From: an uncultured bacterium
GTDB taxonomy: Bacteria > Planctomycetota > GCA-002687715
Reading direction: 5' to 3'
Assembly: GCA_902826835.1 (NCBI GenBank)
Contig: CADEGH010000014.1
Span: 13,810 to 77,809, forward strand
Length of the DNA: 64,000 nucleotides
Shown: positions 1 through 7,733 of the stretch, one piece after another
How the letters are laid out: the number at the start of each line of letters is the position of its first letter
Position numbering within the stretch: the stretch's first letter is position 1
The notes under the pieces: model-generated
The model's input: only the letters and a program-made list of their open reading frames with translations
Database searches by the model: none
Told to the model about the DNA's origin: nothing
Program-made: the position numbers and the translations under genes

Positions 1-1742
1 TGCAGCTCCGCACCGGGATCGAGTAAGACCCGAATCTCGATTTGGCCATCGGAGGGCGCGAGGATGGTGACCTCGAGGTCGCCCCGATTCACTTTCCGCA
101 AGGGCGGCCAGGAACGATCGGAGGCGCGGGTTCGAATCCAGAATGAGTCTTGCCTCAGCGCCCCGATGAATTCGAATTGCCCCTCCGCGTCGGTGCGAGT
201 GCCCAGCAGATTTTCGCGCGATCCGGAATCCAACGCGCCGCCGCGGCCTCGGGAATCGGAGCAAAGATCGACAGAAGCGCTCACGCCTCGGCCCTGTTCA
301 TCCACAACTCGCCCCTTGACGAGAACTTCCGGCAGTAGGATTCGGAGATCGCCCAAGTCGATGCTCGTGAGGGTGAGGGGGCGTGGCAAGTCGGCGTAAG
401 CCGTCCCGAGGCTCTTTGGGCGTGGAAAGATCTGCGCCCACTCCAGTGCAACGATTCCGGGCTGCTTGGCATGAATGTCGGCGGGAACCTCGAACTCGAA
501 TCGGCCCCCGTCATCCGTGGTGAGGGGTGTGTTCAGGCGTCCACTCCGCTTCCCTTCTGGCAACTCGAACCTCGCCGCGAAAGTCACTTTCGAAGCGGGA
601 GTTCCGTCTTTCGAGAGCAGCCGGCCTCGGAGCACACAGGAGGCTCGTTCAGCCGGGAAAGCGAAGGTGACTCGTTCTCCTTCGCGCTTCGGCCCGGTGT
701 CCATGACCACCGGAACTTCGGTGGCGTTGACCCCGAGCAGCGTGGCCTGCAACGCCAGTCCGAGCCCGACATGCCGGAACACCACCGATTCCCCTTCAAG
801 GAGCTGCACGGGGATGGGCTCTTTCCACGGAGGCAGTGAAGGGGTCTTGGAACCAACGGTCGAGAGTGTGACCAACGCCCGCTTGCCAACCCGGGAACGC
901 AACTCGCTCGGAACCGAGACCTCGACTTCGCCCGTGGCCGGCAGAGTCAGTTCGACGGGCTCATGCTCCGCAACTCCACTCTGGAGAGCTTTGGACACAT
1001 CTGCCAAACCCGGCAAAAGTACGGCCACTCTGCGCGGCATTCGAGCCTCGGTGGGGTCCACGTCGGAAAGCCCCGCCCGACCTTGCGGGTCGGTCTGGGC
1101 GCGGGTGAGGACCGTAGTCGAGCGCTGGATCCCCACCGGCACCCCACCCGCCGGTGCGCCATGCCGGTCGCGCACGACGACCTCGATCGACTTCGGTTGG
1201 GTGAGCAACAGCCGGAACTCACCTCCCGGCGGGAGAGTCACGGATTCCCATCCGCTGTGAGTCGGTGTCTTGGCGGCGATCAGGAAATTAGACCCGACAA
1301 CGCGAGTCCCCGGTTCTGGGAATTCGACCATGCCGTTTGCGTCTGCAATGAGCTTCTCTCCCATTTCCCGAATCAGAAGTTCCGGATCCGAGAATCTCTC
1401 CTCGACCAAGAGCGCGCGCAGACCTTGGTCCTCCAGTTTCGTGGCCAGGGTCCACCACAGTTCGGCCTCCGGAAGTGGAACCAGCGTGCCGCGCTCCACG
1501 ATGCGAATGCGCCGACGAGCCGACGAGTCTTGACTATTCGCTACGAAGGGGCGCGTTTGAACGCCGCTTGGTGTCGGACTGCTCGGCGGATGTGCTGGCG
1601 AGATCTCAGAGACCGCCTTCCCGGTCCGATCGGAAGGTGCTCGATCCTCGGGAGCGTCGGTCCCCCGGTGGGAAAGAACTGCGAATAGGCCAAGTGTGGC
1701 TACGGCCAGAAAAAGACCAATCTTGATCCATCGGTTCTTCAT
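1..1742 (-). CDS. Exported protein with carboxypeptidase regulatory-like (Ig-fold) repeats, 3' end beyond window
   Basis: This frame is open from an ATG at 1742 to the left edge, about 580 codons, with no stop; it lacks its 3' end. The N-terminus is MKNRWIKIG followed by a hydrophobic stretch (about residues 9-22), so it is a signal anchor or signal peptide. A Ser/Pro/Thr-rich linker follows. The rest is made of beta-rich segments with phrases such as VVVRDRHGAPAGGVPVGI, TDPQGRAGL, GRVVDEQGRGVSASV and TDAEGQFEFIG. These are typical of carboxypeptidase regulatory-like / DUF4198-type Ig folds, at least three copies. Such proteins are common in the envelope of Planctomycetota. The substrate or partner is unknown. 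Forward-strand open frames over this span are shadows. Divergent from the phosphodiester glycosidase at 1855. Confidence 0.8.
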   Translation of the reverse strand, partial: MKNRWIKIGLFLAVATLGLFAVLSHRGTDAPEDRAPSDRTGKAVSEISPAHPPSSPTPSGVQTRPFVANSQDSSARRRIRIVERGTLVPLPEAELWWTLATKLEDQGLRALLVEERFSDPELLIREMGEKLIADANGMVEFPEPGTRVVGSNFLIAAKTPTHSGWESVTLPPGGEFRLLLTQPKSIEVVVRDRHGAPAGGVPVGIQRSTTVLTRAQTDPQGRAGLSDVDPTEARMPRRVAVLLPGLADVSKALQSGVAEHEPVELTLPATGEVEVSVPSELRSRVGKRALVTLSTVGSKTPSLPPWKEPIPVQLLEGESVVFRHVGLGLALQATLLGVNATEVPVVMDTGPKREGERVTFAFPAERASCVLRGRLLSKDGTPASKVTFAARFELPEGKRSGRLNTPLTTDDGGRFEFEVPADIHAKQPGIVALEWAQIFPRPKSLGTAYADLPRPLTLTSIDLGDLRILLPEVLVKGRVVDEQGRGVSASVDLCSDSRGRGGALDSGSRENLLGTRTDAEGQFEFIGALRQDSFWIRTRASDRSWPPLRKVNRGDLEVTILAPSDGQIEIRVLLDPGAEL

Positions 1743-1854
1743 GGGATGGCCAATCTCCGTTGAATTTACCCGCCCCGGACTCCCCCGTGGCAAGCCAGTT
1801 TGACGATTCCTCCAGCATCTATCTCTCTGCCGTTGCTGAACATAAGATTCCGGC

Positions 1855-3051
1855 ATGCGACTCCACACCCTCGGGGCATATCTGGTCCTTTCTGTCCTCG
1901 TGCCGGCGCAGGCAGCGAGCACTCCACCGACCTGGGCGGAGGAGGAAGTCGCGGTGGGCGTTCTTTGGAAGCGTTACCTGCCCACCCATTGGCGGGACCT
2001 GCCTCAGTCGATCAACTACCTGGACATCAACCCCAAAGCGCCGGGGGTGGACCTGGACTTCATTTCTCCCGGGAAACTGGTGAGGACCAGCCGCCTGGGT
2101 GAGGACGGCGGTGCGATTGCCGCGGTGAACGGGAATTTCTTCACCAAGGAGGCCAAATCGACGGGGATCCTCCGGATCGATGGCACCGACCACGGCGAGC
2201 CTCATCAGCACCGGACAACCGGACTGGTGCTGGACGAAAATTTGGGCATCGACATCCTGGACGACTTGTCGACTCGGTTCGAAAAGCTCCGAAACGTCAT
2301 GACCGCCGCTCCGAGGCTGCTCGACGAAGGGAAAAAGCCCCCCTCGGCTACGGGGTGGAACCAAGATCGCCATCCGCGCACCGCGGTCGGAATCACGCGC
2401 TCGGGGCACGTTCTTTTTGTCGCCGTCGACGGCCGTACCCCGGAATCGAAAGGGGTGACCTTCCACGAACTCGCCGACCTCATGCTTGAGTTGGATTGTC
2501 GCGAAGCGCTCAATCTCGACGGCGGCGGCTCGACGACCCTTTGGGTGCGGAGCGAGCCGGAGGGTGGGATCGTCAATTTCCCTTGTGACAACAAGAAACA
2601 CGATCGCGTCGGCGAACGGGCCGTGGCCAACGCGATCTTGATCCGGGCTCTCGATGTGATCGTTCTCGACACGGAAGAGGCCGTACTGCTTCCGGCGGAC
2701 GCGTGGCAACGCAGCGACCGCGGCCGGGATGTGTTGGGCGTCGATTTTGCCCAATGCGCGGATGGAGGGAGCTCGGCGCAATGGGCGACCAAAGTTGAAC
2801 TACCCGGAAAATACGCGATCGAGCTCTGGTGGCCGGCGGGGGTCGCTCCGGGAGCGATCGCAGTGTCCAGCCACGACCAAGACTTCGAACTCGTGCCAGC
2901 GGCGGGGCGCGGCCGCTGGCAGCGCGCGGGCGTCATCACCGTCGACCAACCAGCGGCCGTCTCGATCGCCGTCCGGGCCAAGGCGCCGAAGGGTCTGGTG
3001 ATTGATGCTTGCCGACTCGTTCAGCTCGCTCCCACTCGATCCGCGAAGTGA
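1855..3051 (+). CDS. Secreted phosphodiester glycosidase (NAGPA/DUF2233 family)
   Basis: 398 aa. An N-terminal signal peptide (residues 1-20, ending near VPAQA) sends it out of the cytoplasm. The core, about residues 80-265, carries the hallmarks of the phosphodiester glycosidase family (N-acetylglucosamine-1-phosphodiester alpha-N-acetylglucosaminidase type): AAVNGNFF, HPRTAVGI, VDGR and ALNLDGGGSTTLWV. The family hydrolyses sugar phosphodiesters or related exopolysaccharide linkages. The C-terminal 130 residues form a beta-rich module resembling the golvesin/xly carbohydrate-binding domain (ELWWPAG, VSIAVRA). The ATG is preceded only by a weak ribosome site. The gene stands alone, between a divergent surface protein and a convergent phosphatase. 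The exact substrate cannot be read from sequence. Confidence 0.82.
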   Translation: MRLHTLGAYLVLSVLVPAQAASTPPTWAEEEVAVGVLWKRYLPTHWRDLPQSINYLDINPKAPGVDLDFISPGKLVRTSRLGEDGGAIAAVNGNFFTKEAKSTGILRIDGTDHGEPHQHRTTGLVLDENLGIDILDDLSTRFEKLRNVMTAAPRLLDEGKKPPSATGWNQDRHPRTAVGITRSGHVLFVAVDGRTPESKGVTFHELADLMLELDCREALNLDGGGSTTLWVRSEPEGGIVNFPCDNKKHDRVGERAVANAILIRALDVIVLDTEEAVLLPADAWQRSDRGRDVLGVDFAQCADGGSSAQWATKVELPGKYAIELWWPAGVAPGAIAVSSHDQDFELVPAAGRGRWQRAGVITVDQPAAVSIAVRAKAPKGLVIDACRLVQLAPTRSAK

Positions 3052-3057
3052 TCGGGG

Positions 3058-3546
3058 TTAGCCCGTTCCTTCTTCGATCAGCACGGCCGTCGATGCGTCG
3101 AGGTCAACCCATTCCGACGAGAATTCGAAACGCGCAAAACTCGAGGGAGAGAAGTTTCGACGGGCGGCGCGCGCCTGGTCCGAGTCGAGGAGGAAGACCA
3201 ACTCCGCGATACTGGGGTTGTGGCCGACCACCAGCACATCGCGGGTGGACTGATCGAGGCCTCGGAGGTGGTCCACGATTCCCTCGCCACAGGTGTCGTA
3301 GAGGAATGGAAGCGTTTGAATCTCGGGGTCGGTCGGGAGCGTCCGACCCTCCAGCACCTCGCGACAGGTTTCGACGGTGCGACGGGCTGGCGACACCAAG
3401 ACCAGCTTAGGTTCCCAAGTGCCGAGCTTTTGGCCCACGGATCGTGCCTGATCGACACCGCGAGGCGACAACCGTCGATCGAAGTCGCGCCCACCTGGCG
3501 GGGTCGGCAGCGCTTCCGCATGGCGGAGAATGACGAGAGTCCTCAC
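3058..3546 (-). CDS. SixA-type histidine phosphatase
   Basis: Starting at the GTG at 3546, the protein is 162 aa, which matches the usual length of SixA phosphohistidine phosphatases. The RHG-type catalytic motif is at the very N-terminus (RTLVILRHAEA). The second catalytic histidine is in VVGHNPSIAEL, and LSPRG and LVSPARRTVET fit the branch. Family members dephosphorylate phosphohistidine or small phosphoesters in the cytoplasm. The start is chosen because GTG overlaps the stop of the upstream VOC gene (GTGA), with a GGAAAG ribosome site about 7 bases before it. An upstream ATG at 3585 would add 13 unconserved residues. The pair is translationally coupled. The target is unknown. Confidence 0.85.
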   Translation of the reverse strand: MRTLVILRHAEALPTPPGGRDFDRRLSPRGVDQARSVGQKLGTWEPKLVLVSPARRTVETCREVLEGRTLPTDPEIQTLPFLYDTCGEGIVDHLRGLDQSTRDVLVVGHNPSIAELVFLLDSDQARAARRNFSPSSFARFEFSSEWVDLDASTAVLIEEGTG

Positions 3547-3986
3547 GGGACTTCTTTCCACGGATCGTAGGTACCGAAGCTCCACAGATGGCCCTCGAGG
3601 TCCAAGCAGGAATATCCCCGGCCTCCGTAGTCTTCATCGGTCAGGGGATAGACGACTCGAGCTCCCGCGGCGACAGCCCCATGGTGGTGGGCATCGGCGT
3701 CCGGGACCACGACGTACCCACAAAACGTCCCCACTCCCCCCACCTGCGCCGGGGTTCGGAGCAGTCTTGCGAACAGATCGTCGCGGACGCTGCTCAGCAT
3801 GATCATCCCGTTTCCCAGCCGCAACTGCGCATGGGCGACGCCACCCCCCTCACCTGGAACCACGAGTGTCGGCGTGAAGCCGAACGCGCGACTCAACCAG
3901 GCGATGGCCGCGTTGGCGTCGTGATAGCGAATGGCGGGGATGATGATCCCTCCGCTTCGAGATGAACTTTCTCGGGTCTTGGTCAT
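3543..3986 (-). CDS. VOC (glyoxalase/bleomycin-resistance fold) protein
   Basis: 147 aa if started at the ATG at 3986 (MTKTRESSSRS). The frame is open further upstream but that part is basic, low-complexity and unlike the family. The body resembles PhnB-like vicinal oxygen chelate proteins: IIPAIRYHDANAAIAWLSRAFGF, LRLGNGMIMLSS, and the closing DLEGHLWSFGTYDP, where a metal-ligand-like Glu/His is expected. These small cytosolic proteins act as glyoxalases, isomerases, or binders of antibiotics or metals. Nothing here fixes the substrate. It is the first gene of a two-gene unit with the SixA-type phosphatase, whose GTG start overlaps its stop. Confidence 0.78.
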   Translation of the reverse strand: MTKTRESSSRSGGIIIPAIRYHDANAAIAWLSRAFGFTPTLVVPGEGGGVAHAQLRLGNGMIMLSSVRDDLFARLLRTPAQVGGVGTFCGYVVVPDADAHHHGAVAAGARVVYPLTDEDYGGRGYSCLDLEGHLWSFGTYDPWKEVP

Positions 3987-4175
3987 CGCAGGGTCCGGGG
4001 GGCGTGGTTTTCGGCCGATCTTCGCCGACCCGGCACCATGGCGCCACCCCCGGCGATCGTTCGACGATAGATCGGGGCCAGGAGTCCCGGATCTCCCCAT
4101 GCGCTCTCCGTGAGCTTGGGGTGCCAGGGCCGAGAGGGCTACAGGAGCCTCACACTCAGAACCGAATCCTCGCCG

Positions 4176-4213
4176 AAAAAAACTCGGGGGGCGAGCCGAA
4201 GCTCGCCCCCCGA
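4176..4213 (-). terminator. Rho-independent terminator of hsp20
   Basis: Read on the minus strand, a 13-bp GC-rich stem with a four-base loop (TTCG on this strand, a very stable tetraloop) is followed by seven T residues. The arms are 4184-4196 and 4201-4213, and the T run is at 4182-4176. It lies about 35 bases after the hsp20 stop codon, the textbook arrangement. Confidence 0.93.
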
Positions 4214-4248
4214 AATCTCATTCAGTTCCGTGTTCGACCGCTGCTCGA

Positions 4249-4692
4249 TCAGCGAGCTTTCACGGTGATCTGACGCGGACGCGACTCCTTCGCCTTATGC
4301 ACCTTCACGGTCAAGACGCCGTGGCTCGACTCGGCTTCCACCGCGTCGGACTCGACCGGCGTCGGGAAGGTGAAGCTGCGGGCGAAGCTTCCGTAAGTGC
4401 GTTCGACGACATGGGCCTGGTTCTTCTCCTGGGTCGTCTCGGTGGTTTTTTCGCCCCGGATCGTCAGGGTGTCGCCCGTCAGCGTGATGTTGATCGCCTC
4501 CGGGGAAACTCCGGGCAATTCGGCGCGGATGACGAAGGACTCGGGAGTCTCGGTCACGTCAACGGCCGGACTCAGTTTGCCCATGCCTTCGCCGGCACTC
4601 GGGGTCATGACTCCCTTGAGGAAGTCGGACACCCAGTCACGATCGCCGAACAGGGAAACCGGGAAAGGACGGCAAGCTACGGTGTTCTTCAT
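4249..4692 (-). CDS. Small heat shock protein, Hsp20 / alpha-crystallin family
   Basis: 147 aa from the ATG at 4692, preceded by a GGAG ribosome site. The alpha-crystallin domain occupies about residues 45-138: SPAVDVTETPESFVIRAELPGV, the LTIRGEK strand, the TYGSFARSF signature and the GVLTVKVHK strand. The C-terminus has the I-x-V type tail (ITVKAR). It works as an ATP-independent holdase chaperone in the cytoplasm. The open frame continues 80 codons upstream, but that part is not chaperone-like and overlaps the divergent argR promoter region. No CIRCE element or clear heat-shock promoter was found upstream. It is monocistronic, with a strong terminator. Confidence 0.92.
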   Translation of the reverse strand: MKNTVACRPFPVSLFGDRDWVSDFLKGVMTPSAGEGMGKLSPAVDVTETPESFVIRAELPGVSPEAINITLTGDTLTIRGEKTTETTQEKNQAHVVERTYGSFARSFTFPTPVESDAVEAESSHGVLTVKVHKAKESRPRQITVKAR

Positions 4693-4957
4693 GATCCTGA
4701 TCTCCAAGTCACGAGGTTTGATCGGTGCGCCAGGCTCACTTGCGCTGGCGACAACCCCCTTCACAAGTTCCGTGCCAAAGATCAGACTTCGCGAGCCAAG
4801 CGCATGTAAACCATTTTCCAGCAATCGTTTACGCGCAACTATCCTAGCAAGAATGCAGGGGAGAAGAGATCTCGACCCCTCCGATGATGGCCCGAGGTTC
4901 TGCCACCTTTTCAGGCCTGTCAGGCAGCCGCACAATCATGCTTGTGGTGGAGCAAAC

Positions 4958-4975
4958 TTGCGCATAAAATTGCAG
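4958..4975 (+). promoter_or_regulatory. Possible ARG box (ArgR operator) before argR
   Basis: TTGCGCATAAAATTGCAG has the layout of an ARG box: TG and CA at the outer ends, and AT..AT flanking an A/T centre, as in TGAAT-N4-ATTCA. It is an imperfect palindrome. It ends four bases before the TTG start of argR, first gene of the arginine operon, where autoregulation is expected. No second box was found next to it. This is a visual match only. Confidence 0.4.
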
Positions 4976-4979
4976 CTCG

Positions 4980-5462
4980 TTGTCTACCCAACTCCCTGAA
5001 CGCAGCGCTCGACTGGAGGCCCTTCAGTCCCTCCTCCGGAACCGCCAAGTGCACGGGCAGTCGGAGCTTCAAGAGGAGCTACGCCGCCTCGGACACGATG
5101 TCACCCAAAGCAGTGTGTCACGCGATCTGCGGAAGCTCGGTGCGGCGCGGGTGGGCGGCTGTTACGTGTTGCCAAAGCCGCCTCAAGAAGCGCCTGGCCT
5201 GGTTCCCACCACTCTGACCCCGGCCGTCATGGCGTCGCTGCGTCGCATCGAGCCCGCGGGTCCCCACATGATCGTGGTTCAAACCGCGATGGGAGCCGCC
5301 TCGGCCATCGCCATCCACATCGATCGTCAAGGGTGGACCGAGGTGGTGGGTACCGTGGCTGGCGACGACACGATTTTTGTGGCTACCACCGGTCGCCGTA
5401 CCCAAACCCAGATTCTCTCCCGGCTTCGCGCCTGGATGAGTGGAGCTCCGACTCATGTCTGA
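4980..5462 (+). CDS. argR: Arginine repressor ArgR
   Basis: 160 aa with a TTG start. The N-terminal winged helix is residues 1-75, with the recognition segment VTQSSVSRDLRKLGAARV. The C-terminal oligomerisation and arginine-binding domain carries GTVAGDDTIFVAT, equivalent to the GTIAGDDTI motif of the E. coli and Bacillus proteins. ArgR hexamers bind ARG boxes when arginine is plentiful. The gene leads the arginine operon and overlaps argG by eight bases, so it is made together with the enzymes it would control. There is no clear ribosome site before the TTG, so the start could be off by a few codons. A possible ARG box ends just upstream. Confidence 0.93.
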   Translation: MSTQLPERSARLEALQSLLRNRQVHGQSELQEELRRLGHDVTQSSVSRDLRKLGAARVGGCYVLPKPPQEAPGLVPTTLTPAVMASLRRIEPAGPHMIVVQTAMGAASAIAIHIDRQGWTEVVGTVAGDDTIFVATTGRRTQTQILSRLRAWMSGAPTHV

Positions 5463-6666
5463 AACCGTGGTGCTCGCCTTTTCGGGTGGCCTCGACACCA
5501 GTTGGTGCGTGCCTTATCTCCGTGAATCGCGCGAAGCCTCGATCGTCACCGTCACCGTGGATGTCGGCGGCTTCGACGCCGCCGCCCGGTCCGATCTCGA
5601 ACGCCGCAGTCGACTTCTCGGCGCCGCGCGTCACATTTGGGTCGACGGACGACGCACGCTTTTCGAGGAATGCCTCCAGTACCTCATCATGGGTAACGTG
5701 TTGCGCGGCAACGTTTACCCGCTGTGTGTCGGAGCCGAGCGCAGCCTCCAAGCCAGGGAATCCGCGCGTATTGCCCGTGAGCTCGGGGCAAAGGCCGTCG
5801 CTCACGGCTGCACCGCGGCCGGCAACGACCAGGTCCGTTTCGAAGTCGCCCTGAGGACCGTGGCTCCGGAATTGGAGATCATCGCCCCCATTCGCGATCT
5901 TCATCCCAGTCGCCAGGACGAAGTTCGCTATTTGGAAGAGCGGAAGCTTCCGATCCCCGGGTTCGGGGCCGCTTATTCCGTGAATTCGGGTCTTTGGGGT
6001 GTGACGATCGGCGGAAAAGAAACGACCGACACCAAGGAGTCGCTGCCGGAGAGCGCCTGGGTGAAGACCAAAGGTGCATTCGACCAAGCGCGAGTGGCGG
6101 AGACGCATCGGGTTCATTTTGAATTGGGCCGTCCTACCGGGCTCGATGGTGAGCCCATGGACCCCGTGGCGGTCATCGAGAAGCTCGATGAAATCGCGGG
6201 GCCGTTCGGAATCGGGCGAGGGATCCACCTCGGTGACACGATTTTGGGAATGAAAGGCCGCGTCGCCTTCGAGGCTCCGGCCGCCACCATTCTGATCCAG
6301 GCCCACCGAGAACTCGAAAAGCTCGTGCTCACGGGGCGTCAGCAGTCCTTGAAGGACTTGGCGGCTCGCCTGTACGGCGACATGGTCCATGAAGGCCAGT
6401 TTCTCGAACCGACTTGCCGGGATATCGAGGCGCTGTTCCGCTCCACTCAAACCAGAGTCGCCGGCGAAGTGAGCCTCCTCTTCCGCACCGGATGTTCGTT
6501 TGTCGAGGGAGTGCAGTCCCCGTGGTCGCTGCGTCACGCCTCGAAGTCGGTTTACGGTGAAGCCATCGGCGAGTGGACACCGGAGGATGCGCGGGGGTTC
6601 TCTCGCCTGTTGGCTCTGCCCGGAATGTTGCATGCGCGCGCCGGACGCACTGGAGGTGCTTCTTGA
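5455..6666 (+). CDS. argG: Argininosuccinate synthase, Bacteroidetes-type
   Basis: 403 aa, starting at the ATG inside the last codons of argR. It joins citrulline and aspartate with ATP to give argininosuccinate. The N-type PP-loop is VVLAFSGGLDTSWCV. Further conserved blocks are GNDQVRFE, SVNSGLWGVTIGGKE, GIGRGIHLGDTILGMKGR and LEPTCRDIEA. From memory of the family, these match the divergent ArgG of Bacteroidetes rather than the common bacterial form, which has ETPGGT and RPQGS-like blocks instead. In those organisms arginine is made through an N-acylated citrulline, which fits the ArgF' and deacylase encoded downstream. A GGAGGTG ribosome site for the next gene lies in its last codons. Confidence 0.92.
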   Translation: MSETVVLAFSGGLDTSWCVPYLRESREASIVTVTVDVGGFDAAARSDLERRSRLLGAARHIWVDGRRTLFEECLQYLIMGNVLRGNVYPLCVGAERSLQARESARIARELGAKAVAHGCTAAGNDQVRFEVALRTVAPELEIIAPIRDLHPSRQDEVRYLEERKLPIPGFGAAYSVNSGLWGVTIGGKETTDTKESLPESAWVKTKGAFDQARVAETHRVHFELGRPTGLDGEPMDPVAVIEKLDEIAGPFGIGRGIHLGDTILGMKGRVAFEAPAATILIQAHRELEKLVLTGRQQSLKDLAARLYGDMVHEGQFLEPTCRDIEALFRSTQTRVAGEVSLLFRTGCSFVEGVQSPWSLRHASKSVYGEAIGEWTPEDARGFSRLLALPGMLHARAGRTGGAS

Positions 6667-7733
6667 GATCGGTAGTCCTCGACAAGATCGCGTCGGTCAC
6701 CCTCAATTGTCAGCTCGCGCGCGAGGTGAAAGTCTCGGACGAGTACCAGTGTCGCGAAGGCGACGTCTTGGCGGTGCGGGTACTTACCCGCAAGTCCACC
6801 TACAACACCCTCGAGCTCACGACAGGGCGATTCTCCAATGTTCGCCCGGGTGACGTCATCGCCGGTGCGTTGGGGCACCGCCGGGCGTTGCTGGGTTATG
6901 CCGGTCATATCCCCCAAAAACTCGCCACCGGCGACAAGATCAACATCTTGAATCTGGGCGGGGTGCTCGGGATCTGCACTTCCGTCAATCCCGATCTCGG
7001 ATCACCGTTCGAGGTTGAAGTCCTTGGTCAAGTCCTGCATTTCCCCTACCTCGGGGAGCGCATCGGAGTGCCGGCGAACATCGGCCATGCCGTGCCTCCG
7101 CTGGATGAAGTGCTCGATGTTCGAGGCGTTCCGATCGTGGCGGTCGTAGGGACCTGCATGAATGCGGGCAAGACCCAGGCTTGTCAGTCGCTAGTTCAGG
7201 AATTCACCCGGATGAGGCTATCCGTCATGGCAGCCAAGGCCACCGGCGTGAGCCTGCGGCGGGACATCCTGAGCATGGAGGACGCCGGGGCCGACCGCAC
7301 CGTCATGTTTACCGACTTCGGGATCGTGACGACCAGCGCGAAGAACGCGCCGGCTTTGACCCGCACCATGCTCAATCGACTCGCGGCGGACGAACCCGAC
7401 GTCATCGTCCTCGAACTGGGTGACGGGATGATGGGCGACTACGGCGTCGATGCCATCTTGGACGCGCCGGACATTCGTCGGTCGTTTGGAGCCCTCGTTC
7501 TGGCCGCCAACGATCCGGTAGGCGTCTGGGGTGGCATTCGCAAGTTGAAAGAGGACTACGGCTTGACCGCCACCGTTATCACCGGACCGGCCACCGACAA
7601 CGCCGCGGGAACGGATCTCATTCGGGATCGGATGAGCACGCCGGCCCTGAACGCTCGGACCTCACCTTCCGAACTCAGTGCCCTGGTCTGGAAGCAGCTA
7701 CAGGGGGAGAATTCCCCCAAGGGCAAGTCGTGA
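6663..7733 (+). CDS. P-loop protein of the arginine operon, distantly DUF1611/DgcN-like
   Basis: 356 aa. The TTG at 6663 is chosen because GGAGGTG lies four bases before it and it overlaps the argG stop (TTGA). An ATG-based start 30 codons upstream would lie inside argG. Residues 1-135 form a beta-rich domain with GDVIAGALGHRRALLGYAGHIP. Residues 155-340 form a P-loop domain: VVGTCMNAGKTQ (Walker A, 163-171), KATGVSLRRD, FTDFGIVT, VIVLELGDGMMG and ALVLAANDP. The order resembles DUF1611, whose member DgcN is, as I recall, reported to N-acetylate D-glutamate, and more loosely BioD/CobQ. Its position inside an arginine operon that lacks argA and argJ suggests it could make N-acylglutamate. That role is inference; the fold assignment is moderate. 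Confidence 0.7.
   Translation: MRSVVLDKIASVTLNCQLAREVKVSDEYQCREGDVLAVRVLTRKSTYNTLELTTGRFSNVRPGDVIAGALGHRRALLGYAGHIPQKLATGDKINILNLGGVLGICTSVNPDLGSPFEVEVLGQVLHFPYLGERIGVPANIGHAVPPLDEVLDVRGVPIVAVVGTCMNAGKTQACQSLVQEFTRMRLSVMAAKATGVSLRRDILSMEDAGADRTVMFTDFGIVTTSAKNAPALTRTMLNRLAADEPDVIVLELGDGMMGDYGVDAILDAPDIRRSFGALVLAANDPVGVWGGIRKLKEDYGLTATVITGPATDNAAGTDLIRDRMSTPALNARTSPSELSALVWKQLQGENSPKGKS

Noticed and set aside
64-1688. Forward-strand open frames over 64-1688
   Set aside because: The minus-strand frame from 1742 is open to the window edge and encodes recognisable Ig-fold repeats; the forward frames are shadows with no family resemblance.
4693-4979. CIRCE or sigma-32 promoter before hsp20
   Set aside because: No inverted repeat of the CIRCE type and no CTTGAA/CCCCAT pair was found by eye.
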